Counted from the first letter of the stretch, positions 1 to 12,644 are shown. The stretch: 64,000 bases of DNA from Accumulibacter sp. (GCF_023806625.1 NZ_JAMTDX010000062.1:1-64000); one strand, 5' to 3'. The notes: generated from the letters alone by a model not told the origin. A program made the numbers and translations.

Positions 1-16
1 TTCTCCAGCCAATTCA

Positions 17-40
17 GCCCACTACGTCGGCACAGTGGGC
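17..40 (-). terminator. Hairpin downstream of dnaE2
   Basis: A perfect 7-bp stem (GCCCACT at 17-23 pairing with AGTGGGC at 34-40) with a 10-nt loop lies just past the dnaE2 stop. There is no clear run of U after the stem on the minus strand, so it may be a weak or Rho-assisted terminator. Confidence 0.35.
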
Positions 41-50
41 AAAGTTCGGG

Positions 51-3152
<3,102 letters not shown>

Positions 3153-3167
3153 GTCGACACAAAATAA

Positions 3168-3183
3168 CTGTACAAGATTACAG
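3168..3183 (-). promoter_or_regulatory. LexA (SOS) box of dnaE2
   Basis: CTGT, eight bases, ACAG: a perfect match to the proteobacterial LexA operator core, flanked by TA on the upstream side as in the E. coli consensus. It ends 15 bp upstream of the GTG start of dnaE2. It indicates direct SOS control of dnaE2 alone, independent of the genes upstream. Confidence 0.85.
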
Positions 3184-3293
3184 TATATCGCCCGCTGGAA
3201 GGCGCTGGCCAGGCTTTTCGGCATGACCCGGGTGAGTTCGCAGACGACTGCGCAGGCCGTCGTGCAGGTTCGCCGGGTCGGCCGGGCCGGCGT

Positions 3294-4439
3294 CTACTGC
3301 TGCTTGAGGTCGAGCTGCGCCAGGTCGATCCGCTTCCGGGCTCCGCGAAAGCGCAGCCAGGTCTTGCGCGACAGGTGTCGCGCGAGCAGCAAGGGCGGCA
3401 TGCGCAGCCAGTGCGCGCGGACGTAGATCAGCCAGCGCGCCAGGCCGGCCCGCGTCAGCGGATGGTCGGGGTGGCCGGGAAGCAGTGCGAGGTCGATCAG
3501 CTTCTCCATCGGCGCGCGCAGCGGCCATGGCGGCGACACTCGGCGAAGCCCGCCGAGAACTTCCCGAGGAACCGGGGTCGCGAACAGGCGCTCTGCCGCG
3601 CGCAGGCCGTAGAACAATGGGCGGGCAAAGCCCAGATCACCCGCCTTGCGCACGAGTTGATCCCAGAAGCCGGGTTGCCCGGAGAAGTGGGTCAGCAGAT
3701 CATGGACATCGACGAGATCGCGCAGACGCAGACCTTCGTCGGGATCACCCTCGAGAAACAGGTGGACCAGCGCGTGGAGAACCATGTCCGGCGGGGCGAG
3801 CACACGGAGCCGCGGGTTCGCGAGCGGTTGGGCAGCCGCGAACAGCGGGGCTGGGTCAGAGTTGAGCCGGCTGGTGCGCGGCAGCAGGCGATGGTGCAGA
3901 TCGATCTCGGTGCCCCGTTCGTAATGACGAAGCGGCGGAATCTCGTGCATCCAGACGCGATAATAGCGGTCGTCGTAAGGGTCGATCTGAATCCTCGACC
4001 AGCCCCTGGCGACGAGTCGCTCCTCGATCTCGCCGAGGCCGTCTTCGGGGACCAGCAGATCGACGTCGGCGAAAATGCGGCCGCGCTCGGGTGGGAGTCC
4101 GGCCAGAAGATACGCCGTCCCCTTGAGCAGGATCAGCGGCTGGTCGACGCCCCTGAGCGCCCAGAGCAGACGATCGACCTCCCAGCTGACCAACGTCTTG
4201 CGATGCGCGATGACGTTTCGCGCCGCTCTCAGATGGGCAGCGGCAGACGGCGGTACGCATTCGTCGACCCCGGCGAGTCGGACTTCCGAATCGATGCGCC
4301 CGAGCAGCCGGGCGCGGCGGGCGACGCGGACGAGCAGTTCCCATTCGTCGGGCCGCAGCGCGGTGAGCACGTCGGGCGAGCGGATAGCCTCGATGAGCAG
4401 GCGGTTGGCCTGCCGGTTGGCCGTGCCGCTACTCGTCAC
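3294..4439 (-). CDS. Nucleotidyltransferase-family protein of the HPr-rel-A cassette
   Basis: This resembles the uncharacterised nucleotidyltransferase family (NTP_transf_5 type). LLKG is at residues 104-107 and the acidic strand FADVDLLV follows, with Asp125 and Asp127 as likely metal ligands. A later EIDLHHRLL segment near 178-186 is also typical of the family. The GTG start overlaps the stop of the HprK-like kinase by 11 bp, which implies translational coupling. Related nucleotidyltransferases occur beside HprK-like kinases in some lasso-peptide clusters, so modification of a peptide or of a phosphorylated product is possible. The substrate is unknown. It is the last gene of the cassette; 141 bp separate it from dnaE2. 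Confidence 0.8.
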   Translation of the reverse strand: MTSSGTANRQANRLLIEAIRSPDVLTALRPDEWELLVRVARRARLLGRIDSEVRLAGVDECVPPSAAAHLRAARNVIAHRKTLVSWEVDRLLWALRGVDQPLILLKGTAYLLAGLPPERGRIFADVDLLVPEDGLGEIEERLVARGWSRIQIDPYDDRYYRVWMHEIPPLRHYERGTEIDLHHRLLPRTSRLNSDPAPLFAAAQPLANPRLRVLAPPDMVLHALVHLFLEGDPDEGLRLRDLVDVHDLLTHFSGQPGFWDQLVRKAGDLGFARPLFYGLRAAERLFATPVPREVLGGLRRVSPPWPLRAPMEKLIDLALLPGHPDHPLTRAGLARWLIYVRAHWLRMPPLLLARHLSRKTWLRFRGARKRIDLAQLDLKQQ

Positions 4440-5349
4440 GCGAGCTCCGGCTCAGTTCATCGAGCGCCGCGAGTGCCTCGTCGAGGTCGGAGTAGCAGAG
4501 CGAGTAGCAGTCGCTCTGCGCGACCATCTGCGCGACGAGGCGGTAGGCGGTCTCGTCGAGGACTTCGTAGTTGAACGCGTTGCTGGCGACCATCAGGAAG
4601 GCCTGGCTCTTCGACATCGGCTGGAGATCGAGCGGGGAGTGCGCGATCCAGCGCGGGAAGACGAACCAGCGGGGTCGTGCCGTCTCTGCTGCGCGCTGGA
4701 CGCTGTCGACCGGCGGCCTGACATGCGCGACCGTGCCCTTCCGCGTATTGTAGAAAGCCGGACCGATCAATGCTTCTGGCCGAAAGCGGCGAATGACCTC
4801 GATCGACTCGTTCTTCAGCGGGATCAGCCGCGGCAACGGCAGCAGCAGGCCATCCTCTGGCCGGATGAGCCCGAACTCGTCGGAAAGCAGTCGCCAGCCC
4901 GAGTGGACCAGCGCCGTGCACAGCGTCGACTTGCCGTCGCCGGGCGACGCCGGGAAGAGCATCGCCAGACCATCGCGCTCGACGACCGCCGAATGGAGCA
5001 TCAGCAGGTGATGTGCGCGGGTCGCGATGCACCAGTTGATTCCCCACTCGACGGCCGGAAAGGCATGCTCGATCGTGTAGGGAGCAAACGGCGATTGACC
5101 GTCGAGCGAGAAACACGCCTGCCGGCGGACCCAGCGGCGCAGGCCGCGAGGGCTGGCGATGCGCACGTGGAAGTCGATCAGCGCGTTCTCTTCGACGAGC
5201 GGGTAGGGCGCGTAGAGCTGGTGGGCAACACCTGCAAACGCGTCGAGGGGTGAGCCGATACGGATGTTGAAGGGGCCAAAGCGAACTCGCAGACCAGGAC
5301 CGGCGAGCCGCTTGTCGAACTCTCCCCGGCCGAGGTCACCGACGATCAT
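4429..5349 (-). CDS. HprK-related kinase A
   Basis: About 306 residues, related to HPr(Ser) kinase/phosphorylase. The P-loop SPGDGKST lies near residues 135-142 and an acidic strand LLSDEFGLI near 154-162 is the likely Walker B region. I see no PTS HPr gene nearby, so HPr itself is an unlikely substrate. The ATG at 5349 fits the family N-terminus (MIVGDL...); a TTG at 5370 is the only longer option. It overlaps the PqqD-like gene upstream and the nucleotidyltransferase gene downstream. The protein belongs to the group named HprK-related kinase A, which travels with a PqqD-like protein. HprK-like kinases in lasso-peptide clusters phosphorylate a peptide serine, which makes the small exported protein of this cassette a candidate target (inference). 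Confidence 0.85.
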   Translation of the reverse strand: MIVGDLGRGEFDKRLAGPGLRVRFGPFNIRIGSPLDAFAGVAHQLYAPYPLVEENALIDFHVRIASPRGLRRWVRRQACFSLDGQSPFAPYTIEHAFPAVEWGINWCIATRAHHLLMLHSAVVERDGLAMLFPASPGDGKSTLCTALVHSGWRLLSDEFGLIRPEDGLLLPLPRLIPLKNESIEVIRRFRPEALIGPAFYNTRKGTVAHVRPPVDSVQRAAETARPRWFVFPRWIAHSPLDLQPMSKSQAFLMVASNAFNYEVLDETAYRLVAQMVAQSDCYSLCYSDLDEALAALDELSRSSRDE

Positions 5350-5665
5350 CGACCGGGGAGACTGGGTCAAGGCGGTCGATCAGGCCGAGTTCCTCGAGTC
5401 GCGCCAGCGCAAAGGCAAAGTCTTCTTCGACCAGCTCTCCGGGGTCCAGGCCCAGCGCCGCTTCGACCCGGTTCCTGGTCCCTTCGGCGAGTAACGGACC
5501 CTGCTCGAGCGACCTCAGGATCAGCGCGGTAGTTTCGTTGAAAACGTGCGTTTCGGCCGATGAAGCCTGATAGATGATGTACACCTCGTCCCATGCCTGC
5601 CAGATCAACGAGCGGGCCGCTTCGGCGAGGACGAACGCTTCACGATCGGGCTGGCAGTTCCCCAT
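5336..5665 (-). CDS. HPr-rel-A system PqqD-family peptide chaperone
   Basis: A small PqqD-like protein. The core reads WQAWDEVYIIYQ, then THVFNETTALIL, then a leucine-rich helix and an acidic segment EEDFAFALARLEELGLI, the usual PqqD winged-helix pattern. PqqD-type proteins bind the leader of a ribosomally made peptide and present it to modifying enzymes. The start is uncertain: ATG 5665 fits the family length better, while ATG 5722 gives 128 residues and has no visible ribosome-binding site. The stop overlaps the kinase start by 14 bp. The pairing of a PqqD-like chaperone, an HprK-like kinase and a nucleotidyltransferase defines the cassette. Confidence 0.75.
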   Translation of the reverse strand: MGNCQPDREAFVLAEAARSLIWQAWDEVYIIYQASSAETHVFNETTALILRSLEQGPLLAEGTRNRVEAALGLDPGELVEEDFAFALARLEELGLIDRLDPVSPVDDRR

Positions 5666-5748
5666 CCACCTACATTCGCACAGCGCCGGAAGGTGACCGG
5701 CCGGTGCGCCAGCCGGTCGCATTCAAGGACTGAGCAGCCGGCCTCAGG

Positions 5749-6234
5749 TCAGCCGACGCCCATCGAATTCAGCGAATTCGAGCTCAGGATGGCCACTGTC
5801 CGCCCTTGGTAGGCGCCGGACTTGCCGCACTGCCAGTAGTCTCCCTGCTGGACGTGCACCGCCGGCTCGTAGTTGGCCACGCCGATCTTGGTCGTCACCG
5901 CCTTGCCCGAAACATTGGGGCAGGCGTCGAGCGGTTGGATCACGCATACATCGCCCTGGGCAATGTTACTGGCATTGATCTTGCCTGCGGGAGGCGTGGC
6001 ATTGGAATTCACCGTCGCCGAGCCGACCTTGACGCCCGTACAGGATGCGGCAGCCAGCGCGCCGCTGCGCAGCGTCAGCACGAGTGGCGCCAATGCCGCT
6101 GCCCCCCGGACCATTCGCCGACGACGTTGGTCAGCACCCGAAGACTGTTCCACGCCGTTGCCCTCGCGAGCCGCTGCCGTCAGCGCGCTGGCTCCCTGCT
6201 CCTGGTTCCTGCTGTCCAACATGCTCATCGACAT
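5749..6234 (-). CDS. Small exported protein heading the HPr-rel-A cassette
   Basis: I do not recognise a family. The 161 residues have a charged N-terminus, four arginines at 37-40 and a hydrophobic segment at about 44-63 ending AAAS before Cys65. This looks like a Tat- or Sec-type export signal. The mature part has Cys at 65, 97, 105 and 136 and ends in a serine-rich tail (Ser151, 152, 154, 157). The start is ATG 6234 or 6228; GGAG lies 8 bases before the second. The frame is open to 6432, but the extra residues look non-coding. It is the first gene behind a sigma-54 promoter candidate, so it is the likely substrate or precursor of the downstream modification genes (inference). Confidence 0.65.
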   Translation of the reverse strand: MSMSMLDSRNQEQGASALTAAAREGNGVEQSSGADQRRRRMVRGAAALAPLVLTLRSGALAAASCTGVKVGSATVNSNATPPAGKINASNIAQGDVCVIQPLDACPNVSGKAVTTKIGVANYEPAVHVQQGDYWQCGKSGAYQGRTVAILSSNSLNSMGVG

Positions 6235-6427
6235 TACTCCAAACAAATCCGAACGTCCGAATGACTTCCTGCCCATGGCTCCGTTGCGTCGGCGAGCCGG
6301 TTTGCGAAGACTATACTCTTGATGCAGGGGCGAAGCTGCGAACTCCGTCACGGATGGCCAGGGTGAAAGCTTCGTTACCCGGCCGTTCGACGAATCCGAA
6401 CCCTGAGTCACTCCTGCTGGAGAAATT

Positions 6428-6444
6428 AGCAACTTCTATACCAG
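6428..6444 (-). promoter_or_regulatory. Sigma-54 (-24/-12) promoter candidate
   Basis: Read on the minus strand the site is CTGGTATAGAAGTTGCT. It has GG and GC separated by exactly 10 bases, a pyrimidine before TGG, and TTGCT at -12. This matches the RpoN consensus YTGGCACGRNNNTTGCW at all invariant positions. Transcription would start near 6418 and read into the HPr-rel-A cassette. In related bacteria exopolysaccharide and surface-protein genes are often under RpoN and PrsR-like activators (family knowledge). Confidence 0.65.
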
Positions 6445-6512
6445 CGCACTTGTCCAGAAAAATAAAGCGCTAAATCATCGGCTTTTTTCGGGCTGTCTGC
6501 ACTGCGAAGGAT

Positions 6513-6526
6513 TTGCCTTCCGGCAA
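6513..6526. promoter_or_regulatory. Inverted repeat, possible activator site
   Basis: TTGCC, 4-base spacer, GGCAA. It lies about 70-85 bases upstream of the -24 element. That is a usual distance for an enhancer-binding activator of sigma-54 promoters. A role is inferred from position only. Confidence 0.3.
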
Positions 6527-6631
6527 GTGTAAAAAAATCCGACACCCGCCGATCCGTCGCGATTTGCTTGCTCGGTGGCCCCGCCCACGCGTTCGCCGTA
6601 GTTGGCGGGCAACCGACAACACTCGAAAACC

Positions 6632-9214
6632 TCAGATCCTGAGGCGTTCGAGCAATTCGGTCTCGAGCCTGATCCGGCTGGCCGTGTCGCCGAGGGTAGC
6701 CCCGCTGATCAGGAAGGTATCCTCGACCCGCTCACCGAGCGTGCTAATCTTTGCAGTATGTAGATTAGCACCATGTGCGGCCAAAGTCATGGCGATTGTA
6801 TACAGAAGACCCGGCCGGTCGGCGGCAGTCACCGAGAGGACGTGGTGCGCTCCCTTCTCGTCAGCTTCGATGGTCACCTGGGGCTGAATCGGGAAGTGCC
6901 TGACCTGGCGTGAGAGACGGCCGGTGCCGGGCGCTTCCGGCGGGCTTTGGCGCGCGAGGCGGGCAGTCAGTTCGTGCTCGATGTAGCTGATCATCGCCCG
7001 GTCATTGTCGCGATCGCTCAGGTCGAGCAGCACGAAGCTGTCGAGCGCGTAGCCGTGTCGGGTGGTGTGGATCTTCGCCTCGAGGATCGAATAACCCGCA
7101 CGACTGAAAAAGCCGACCAGGCGGGCGAAGAGATCACGCTGGTCGCGCGTGTAGATCATTACTTCGAGCCCCTCTCCCTGTGGTCTGACCCGCGCCTTGA
7201 CGACCGGTTGCTCGACGCGTGTCCGGTAGTGCAGCGCCCGGGTGTGCCAAGCGATCTCCTCGGCCGAATGGCGCAGGAAATACACCGTATCGAGCTGTTT
7301 CCAGAGGCGTTGATGGACGGCGTCGGGCAAGGCGAAGAAACGCAGCAGGCGCAGCGCTTCCTGCTGGCGTTCTTCGATCAGTCCCTGACGGAACGGCGGC
7401 TGGCCGCCGGCAAGGAGACTTCGGCACGTGCTGCGGAAGAGTTCTTCGAGAAGCTGTCCTTTCCAGCTGTTCCAGACTTTCGGGCTGGTGCCGCGGATGT
7501 CGGCGACGGTGAAAAGATAGAGCGCGACGAGTTGCCGCTCTTCCCGGACGACCGCCGCGAAGCCCGCGACGACCTCCGGATCGGCGATGTCCTGCTTCTG
7601 GGCCACCGTCGACATCAGCAGGTGGTGGCGGACGAGCCAGACGATCAGCTTGCTGTCCTGTTCGTCGAGTCCGTGCTCGGCGCAGAACGCCGCCGCGTCG
7701 GTGGCCCCGAGTTCGGAGTGGTTGCCGCCTCGTCCCTTGGCGATGTCGTGGAACAGCGCAGCGACGTAGAGCACCCAGCAGCGCGGGAAGTCACGGATCA
7801 GCTCGCTGCACAATGGATACTCGTGAGTGAATTCGTCGGCGAGGAAGCGGCGCAGATTGCGCAAGACCTGCAGCGAATGCTGGTCGACCGTATACACGTG
7901 GAACAGGTCGTGCTGCATCTGGCCGACGATCTTCCCGAAGTTCGGCAGGTAGCGACCGAGGAGACCGTACTGGTTCATGCGTCGCATCTCGTGCAGAACG
8001 CCCCGCGGTTGCTGGAGGATCTCGAGGAAGCGACGGCGGTTGTCCGGATCGCGCCGGAAATCCTCGTCGATCAGCGTCCGTGCGTGCCACAGGGCGCGCA
8101 GTGTGCGTGCGCTCATCCCGACGAGCTCGGCATGCTGCTGCATCAGCAGGAAGGCTTCGAGGATCTTACCGGGATCGTTCTGGAACAGATTCTCGTCGAT
8201 CACGTCGAGCAGGTCGTGCGTGTTCTGGAAGCGCCCGTTGATCGGTTGCGGTGCCTGGTCCGGTGGCGGCGAGATCGCCGCGCCAAGGTTCTGCAGCAGG
8301 ATGGTGTTGAGCTGGGTGACCTTCTTCGCTGTCCGGTAGTACTCCTGCATCAGCCTTTCGCTGGCCCGGCGCGCCGGGGTCGGAAGAAAACCGAGCTGCT
8401 CGGCGAGCGCGGCCTGATAGTCGAAGAGCAGACGGTCTTCACGTCGTCCGACGTGGATGTGCAGGCGGGTCCGCACGCGCTGCAGAAAATTGGCGCTGCG
8501 CTGCAGCTGTTCTTCCTCTTCGTGGGTGATGAAGCCGTGTTGCGCGAGGTCCTCCCAGGACTTGCCGTAGCCGGCTGCCCGGGCGATCCAGACGATCGTC
8601 TGCAGGTCGCGTAGTCCGCCGGGTGCCTCCTTGCAGTTCGGTTCGAGACTGTACGGTGAATCCTGGTAGCGGCGGTGGCGCTCCTCCTGCTCCATCTTCT
8701 TGGCTTCGAAGAAGACCACCGGATCGAGAGCGGCCCGGATCTGCGCGCAGACTTCGCGAAACGCGGCCAGGTTGCCAGCCAGCAGGCGCGCCTCGAGCAG
8801 CGCGGTCTGGATCGTCAGGTCGTCTCGGGCCGCATGCACGCACTCGGCGATCGTCCGCACGCTCGGGGCGATCTCCAACCCGAGGTCATAGCAAGCGGTC
8901 ACCGCCTGCTCGAGTCGTCGGGTCAGCTCGCCGTCGGGCGGATCGGGCAGAAGCAGCAGGATGTCGACGTCTGACGCGGGGTAGAGCTCACCGCGGCCGT
9001 AACCGCCGACGGCGACCAGAGCCAGCGACGCCGGCAGATCGAGAAGTTGCCAGAACTTCCTCAGAACGTCGTCGACCAGTTCGCAGCGTTGCTCGAGCAG
9101 GCGGCGGGCGTCGCCGTCGGCCAGGTAGCGTTCGCGGAGCGTCGCCTGGCCAGCCCGGAGGTGGCAACGGCAGTCGGCGATCGCCGGCTGCCACTCGCTG
9201 GCGACCAGCGTCAT
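6632..9214 (-). CDS. glnD: [Protein-PII] uridylyltransferase / uridylyl-removing enzyme
   Basis: GlnD senses glutamine and uridylylates or deuridylylates PII proteins, so controlling nitrogen assimilation. The nucleotidyltransferase site [15 protein letters not shown] is at about residues 70-84, the HD hydrolase pair in ALFHDIAKG at about 489-490, and two C-terminal ACT domains occupy the last 190 residues ([17 protein letters not shown] and [17 protein letters not shown]). The length of 860 residues is normal. The ATG at 9214 overlaps the map stop codon as ATGA, which decides the start against an ATG at 9310. It forms a two-gene unit with map, as in other betaproteobacteria. Confidence 0.97.
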   Translation of the reverse strand: MTLVASEWQPAIADCRCHLRAGQATLRERYLADGDARRLLEQRCELVDDVLRKFWQLLDLPASLALVAVGGYGRGELYPASDVDILLLLPDPPDGELTRRLEQAVTACYDLGLEIAPSVRTIAECVHAARDDLTIQTALLEARLLAGNLAAFREVCAQIRAALDPVVFFEAKKMEQEERHRRYQDSPYSLEPNCKEAPGGLRDLQTIVWIARAAGYGKSWEDLAQHGFITHEEEEQLQRSANFLQRVRTRLHIHVGRREDRLLFDYQAALAEQLGFLPTPARRASERLMQEYYRTAKKVTQLNTILLQNLGAAISPPPDQAPQPINGRFQNTHDLLDVIDENLFQNDPGKILEAFLLMQQHAELVGMSARTLRALWHARTLIDEDFRRDPDNRRRFLEILQQPRGVLHEMRRMNQYGLLGRYLPNFGKIVGQMQHDLFHVYTVDQHSLQVLRNLRRFLADEFTHEYPLCSELIRDFPRCWVLYVAALFHDIAKGRGGNHSELGATDAAAFCAEHGLDEQDSKLIVWLVRHHLLMSTVAQKQDIADPEVVAGFAAVVREERQLVALYLFTVADIRGTSPKVWNSWKGQLLEELFRSTCRSLLAGGQPPFRQGLIEERQQEALRLLRFFALPDAVHQRLWKQLDTVYFLRHSAEEIAWHTRALHYRTRVEQPVVKARVRPQGEGLEVMIYTRDQRDLFARLVGFFSRAGYSILEAKIHTTRHGYALDSFVLLDLSDRDNDRAMISYIEHELTARLARQSPPEAPGTGRLSRQVRHFPIQPQVTIEADEKGAHHVLSVTAADRPGLLYTIAMTLAAHGANLHTAKISTLGERVEDTFLISGATLGDTASRIRLETELLERLRI

Positions 9215-10020
9215 CGCGGTGCTTCGACCCACTCGGGCTTCGCACGGGTGCCCGCAGAGAGCGTGAGAACCTCGTACCCGGTTGGCGTGACCAGAACCGT
9301 GTGCTCCCACTGTGCCGACAGGCTGTGATCCTTGGTGACGATCGTCCAGCCGTCAGCCAGGCTGCGCACCGCAGCCCGGCCGGCGTTGATCATCGGTTCG
9401 ATGGTGAACACCATGCCCGGCTCGAGGCGGAGTCCGGTGTGCGGCCGGCCATAATGCAGGACCTGAGGCTCTTCGTGGAACCTGGCGCCGATGCCGTGAC
9501 CGCAGAACTCGCGGACCACCGAATACCCTGCCTTCTCGGCATGTCTCTGGATCGCGTGGCCGATGTCGCCGAGGTGGGCTCCGGCTTTGACCTGCGCAAT
9601 GCCCAGCCACAGGCACTCGAAGGTGATCTCACAGAGACGCCTGGCCTGCACCGACGTTTCGCCGACGTGGAACATGCGGCTGCTGTCCCCGTGGTAGCCG
9701 TCGCTGATCACCGTCACGTCCAGGTTGACGATGTCGCCGTTCTTCAGTTGCCTTTCGCCGGGGACACCATGGCAGACCTGGTGATTGACCGACGTGCAGA
9801 TCGCCTTCGGATAGGGCTTGTAGCCCGGCGGGGCATAGTTCAGCGGTGCCGGTATGCAGCCCTGCTCGTTGACGATGTAGTCATGGCAGAGGCGGTCGAG
9901 GTCGGCGGTGGTGACCCCCGGCACGACGTGAGGTGTGATGTAGTCGAGCACTTCGGCGGTCAGTCGCCCGGCGAGACGCATCTTCTCTATTTCTTCGGGG
10001 GTCTTGGTCGAAACGGCCAT
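9211..10020 (-). CDS. map: Methionine aminopeptidase, type I
   Basis: Removes the N-terminal methionine from new proteins in the cytoplasm. The five metal ligands of the family are visible: Asp in [13 protein letters not shown] (two residues), His in [13 protein letters not shown], Glu in [10 protein letters not shown] and Glu in [10 protein letters not shown]. The N-terminus [20 protein letters not shown] is typical and the length of 269 is normal. rpsB, a common neighbour of map, is not next to it here; instead a divergent transporter gene lies 120-160 bp away. Confidence 0.97.
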   Translation of the reverse strand: MAVSTKTPEEIEKMRLAGRLTAEVLDYITPHVVPGVTTADLDRLCHDYIVNEQGCIPAPLNYAPPGYKPYPKAICTSVNHQVCHGVPGERQLKNGDIVNLDVTVISDGYHGDSSRMFHVGETSVQARRLCEITFECLWLGIAQVKAGAHLGDIGHAIQRHAEKAGYSVVREFCGHGIGARFHEEPQVLHYGRPHTGLRLEPGMVFTIEPMINAGRAAVRSLADGWTIVTKDHSLSAQWEHTVLVTPTGYEVLTLSAGTRAKPEWVEAPR

Positions 10021-10180
10021 GCCTCTGGCTCAGCGGCGAGTGGGAGGCACGAAGCATAAAGGAAGCCAGGAGCTTAGGCAATTTGACCGGATGAGCCTGG
10101 CGTGCGCGAGTCGCCGTAGCGTCCCCGAAAGTGTGCGATTGATGCACAATAGCGCTGCCTCTCTTGCCGGCCAGCGCTCG

Positions 10181-11887
10181 ATGTTGAAGCAGTTTCGGGC
10201 GTTCGGGAGGAGCCCGGGTTGGCCGGGCAGGCCAATCCTCGGCGTCCAATGGAGTCAGGCTTTGCTCGCTGTCGTCGATCGCTGGTTCAAGACCCATGTG
10301 CTCGAGCTCGGACGGGAACTCCGCTGGTCTTACCTGCCGCCGCTGATGATCTACCTGGCGGCGGGCGCGTCGGAATTGACCGAGATCGTCGGCACCTTCT
10401 ACGTCAAGGAGTATCTGGACGTCTCGCCAGCCTTTCTCGCAGGCCTGGCGTTCTGGGTCGGCATACCGTGGGCGCTCAAGATGCCGCTCGGTCATCTCGT
10501 CGACCTGATCTGGCGCTTCAAGGCGCTGCTCGTCTGGGTTGGTGCTGCGGTCATCGCGGCGAGCATGCTGATCATGTTCGGCCTGATCGTCGAACCGGCC
10601 CGCATGGGAGCGGTGATGGAACCGAGGACCTGGTTCGTCGTTTCGTCGCTGATTGGTCCGGTCGGCTACGCGCTGCAGGACGTGGTGGCTGACGCCATGA
10701 CCGTCGAGGCGGTGCCCAGGGTCGATACGACCGGGCAGCCGTTTTCGGCAGAGGCACAGCGCCTGATGAACACGACGCTGCAGGCGCTTGGCCGGATGGC
10801 AGACATCATCGGCGGTCTGGGTGTTGCGCTGCTCAACGTGCTCATCTTCGAGGGCGCCGGTCCCCTGGCCCAGCCGGCCAAGGGGGCCCTTTACGCGAAC
10901 GTCTATCTGCTCGCGATGACCATCCCGCTGATCTCGATCGTCGGAGTCGTCCTGGCCCGTATCCTTCGCTGGCGGGAGGGACTGCGTCTGCGTGCCCACG
11001 GTTTCGATGAAGCACGGCTGCGGGCTCTCCGGCAGCCTCCTGGAGGTGCGGCGAGTCCTGACTGGTGGATTCTCGGAGGCAGCACGCTGTTCGTCGCGAT
11101 CGGCCTCGTCGTCGGTCTGTCGCGCTCGCCGTTCGGGCAGGAGTTGATCTTCGTCGGCTCGTTTGCGGTGATCGTGTTGCTGATGGCCAAGCTGATGCGC
11201 GCGCTCGATGCCGAGGCGAGGCGGACGCTGCTCGGCACGTCGATCATCGTCTTCGTTTTCAGGGCGACGCCCGATCCCGGGATGGGTCAGACATGGTGGA
11301 TGATCGATGCGCTGGGCTTCGACGCCGGGTTCATGGCTCGCCTCTCGTTGATCGGCAGCGTGCTGGCACTGTTCGGACTGCTCGCCTTCAGGCGCCTGAT
11401 CGGGGAACGCTCGATTGCCTACACCGTCGGTTTCGTGACGGTCGTCGGAACCGTGCTCGCGCTACCGGTCGTCGGCATGTATTACGGACTGCACGAATGG
11501 ACGGCGGCACATACCGGAGGGTTCGTCGATGCGCGTTTCATCGCCGTGGCCGACACGGCTTTCGACTCGCCGCTCTCGCAGATCGCGATGGTGCCGATGC
11601 TCGCCTGGATCGCCAATTCGGCACCGGCCAGACTCAAGGCCACCTACTTCGCCGTGATGAGTTCGTTCAGCAACCTCGCGCTGTCGGCCTCACAACTGGC
11701 GACAAAGTACCTGAATCAGCTGTTCGAGGTCAGCCGTGAGGTCCGTGATCCGCTGACTGCGCAGCTCACGACGCCGGCGAACTATGACCAGCTCGGCTGG
11801 CTGCTGATCATCACCGTCGCTCTCGGCCTGCTGATGCCCTTCATGGCCATCTGGCTGACCCGAGCGTGCGGCCTGCGTTGTGCATGA
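10181..11887 (+). CDS. BT1/MFS-type membrane transporter
   Basis: A polytopic inner-membrane protein with about 12 hydrophobic segments. The segment FYVKEYLDVSPAFLAGL, followed by WALKMPLGHLVDL, matches the folate-biopterin transporter (BT1) and related MFS pattern. Around residues 290-300 a hydrophilic loop separates two halves. The substrate cannot be told from sequence. The start is uncertain: ATG 10142 and ATG 10181 are in frame and neither has a good ribosome-binding site. It is transcribed away from map. The C-terminus is normal, and the next gene follows after about 110 bp. Confidence 0.7.
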   Translation: MLKQFRAFGRSPGWPGRPILGVQWSQALLAVVDRWFKTHVLELGRELRWSYLPPLMIYLAAGASELTEIVGTFYVKEYLDVSPAFLAGLAFWVGIPWALKMPLGHLVDLIWRFKALLVWVGAAVIAASMLIMFGLIVEPARMGAVMEPRTWFVVSSLIGPVGYALQDVVADAMTVEAVPRVDTTGQPFSAEAQRLMNTTLQALGRMADIIGGLGVALLNVLIFEGAGPLAQPAKGALYANVYLLAMTIPLISIVGVVLARILRWREGLRLRAHGFDEARLRALRQPPGGAASPDWWILGGSTLFVAIGLVVGLSRSPFGQELIFVGSFAVIVLLMAKLMRALDAEARRTLLGTSIIVFVFRATPDPGMGQTWWMIDALGFDAGFMARLSLIGSVLALFGLLAFRRLIGERSIAYTVGFVTVVGTVLALPVVGMYYGLHEWTAAHTGGFVDARFIAVADTAFDSPLSQIAMVPMLAWIANSAPARLKATYFAVMSSFSNLALSASQLATKYLNQLFEVSREVRDPLTAQLTTPANYDQLGWLLIITVALGLLMPFMAIWLTRACGLRCA

Positions 11888-11999
11888 GCGCCAGTCGCAC
11901 CGAGGGAAGGCAGCCTGGGCAGCCGGGATCTTCGGCGAAGCTCGTGCGAGCGGTCGGTGGGCGGCTTCGTCGGTCCGCCAAAGCCACTCGGGAGTACCG

Positions 12000-12512
12000 A
12001 TGGAGCAGGTGACGATCTACCCGGATCCACGGCGCTTCGCAGTCATGGCCGTCGGGAGCCTCGTCCTCGCGGGCATCGGTGGGTTCCTGATTCTCGACCC
12101 GGAAGTCTCGCAGACTTCCCGCCTTTTCGGCGGCTACGTCGCGGTGATCTTCTTCGTCCTCTGCTTTGCGCGGGCGACGTCCCGCCTGGTCCGGCGAATG
12201 CCGAGCCTGATCATCGACGAGACCGGTCTGTTCGACAACGCATCGTCGGTCTGTGCCGGCCTGCTGAAGTGGGCCGACATCTCCGACGTGCAGGTCTACT
12301 CGTTCAAGAACCAGCGTTTCCTGGGCATCGCGCTCAACGATCAGCCGGCGCTGTACGAGCAGTTCAGCGCCGATCAGCGGCAGCTGATGGCCGAGAACCT
12401 CAGGCACGCGGGCTATCCGGTCGGCATTCCGGCGAGCGCGTTGGGCATCGGTCTCGACGAGACCTTGCGCCTGATCGCCCGGCTGCGCGATCGCGGTGAC
12501 GATGTGCACTGA
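12000..12512 (+). CDS. STM3941-type membrane protein
   Basis: 170 residues with two adjacent membrane segments near 12-35 and 42-62, followed by a soluble part resembling a PH-like domain: RRMPSLIIDETGLFDNAS, then WADISDVQVYSFKNQRFLGI. This arrangement matches the STM3941 family of unknown function. The ATG at 12000 starts the family-like MEQVTIYPD sequence; the frame is open further upstream to 11880. It follows the transporter in the same direction. Confidence 0.7.
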   Translation: MEQVTIYPDPRRFAVMAVGSLVLAGIGGFLILDPEVSQTSRLFGGYVAVIFFVLCFARATSRLVRRMPSLIIDETGLFDNASSVCAGLLKWADISDVQVYSFKNQRFLGIALNDQPALYEQFSADQRQLMAENLRHAGYPVGIPASALGIGLDETLRLIARLRDRGDDVH

Positions 12513-12644
12513 GAGCGGCTGGCGCGTGGTCGCGATCGCGTGTACTGGCGGTCAGTCGACCTCCGGGCTGGTTCGTTGACCGGATCGGCCCGGCTGCGCG
12601 GGCCGGAAGGCACCAAGATCGGCAGACGCGGAAGGAGAGAAGGG

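Larger units (their letters stand above)
6235..6631. other. Intergenic region: glnD end to HPr-rel-A cassette
   Basis: About 400 bases without a convincing gene. It is AT-richer than its surroundings around 6440-6540. It holds the sigma-54 promoter candidate, an upstream inverted repeat and a long (about 185 nt) predicted leader before the exported-protein gene. No tRNA or recognisable small RNA was seen. Confidence 0.6.

Noticed and set aside
6513..6526. TTGCC/GGCAA hairpin as a terminator
   Set aside because: Followed by an A-run on the plus strand rather than a T-run, and too short a stem; its position fits an activator site better.
6947..8614. Long plus-strand frame antisense to glnD
   Set aside because: The minus strand carries clear GlnD motifs; the opposite frame has no family features.
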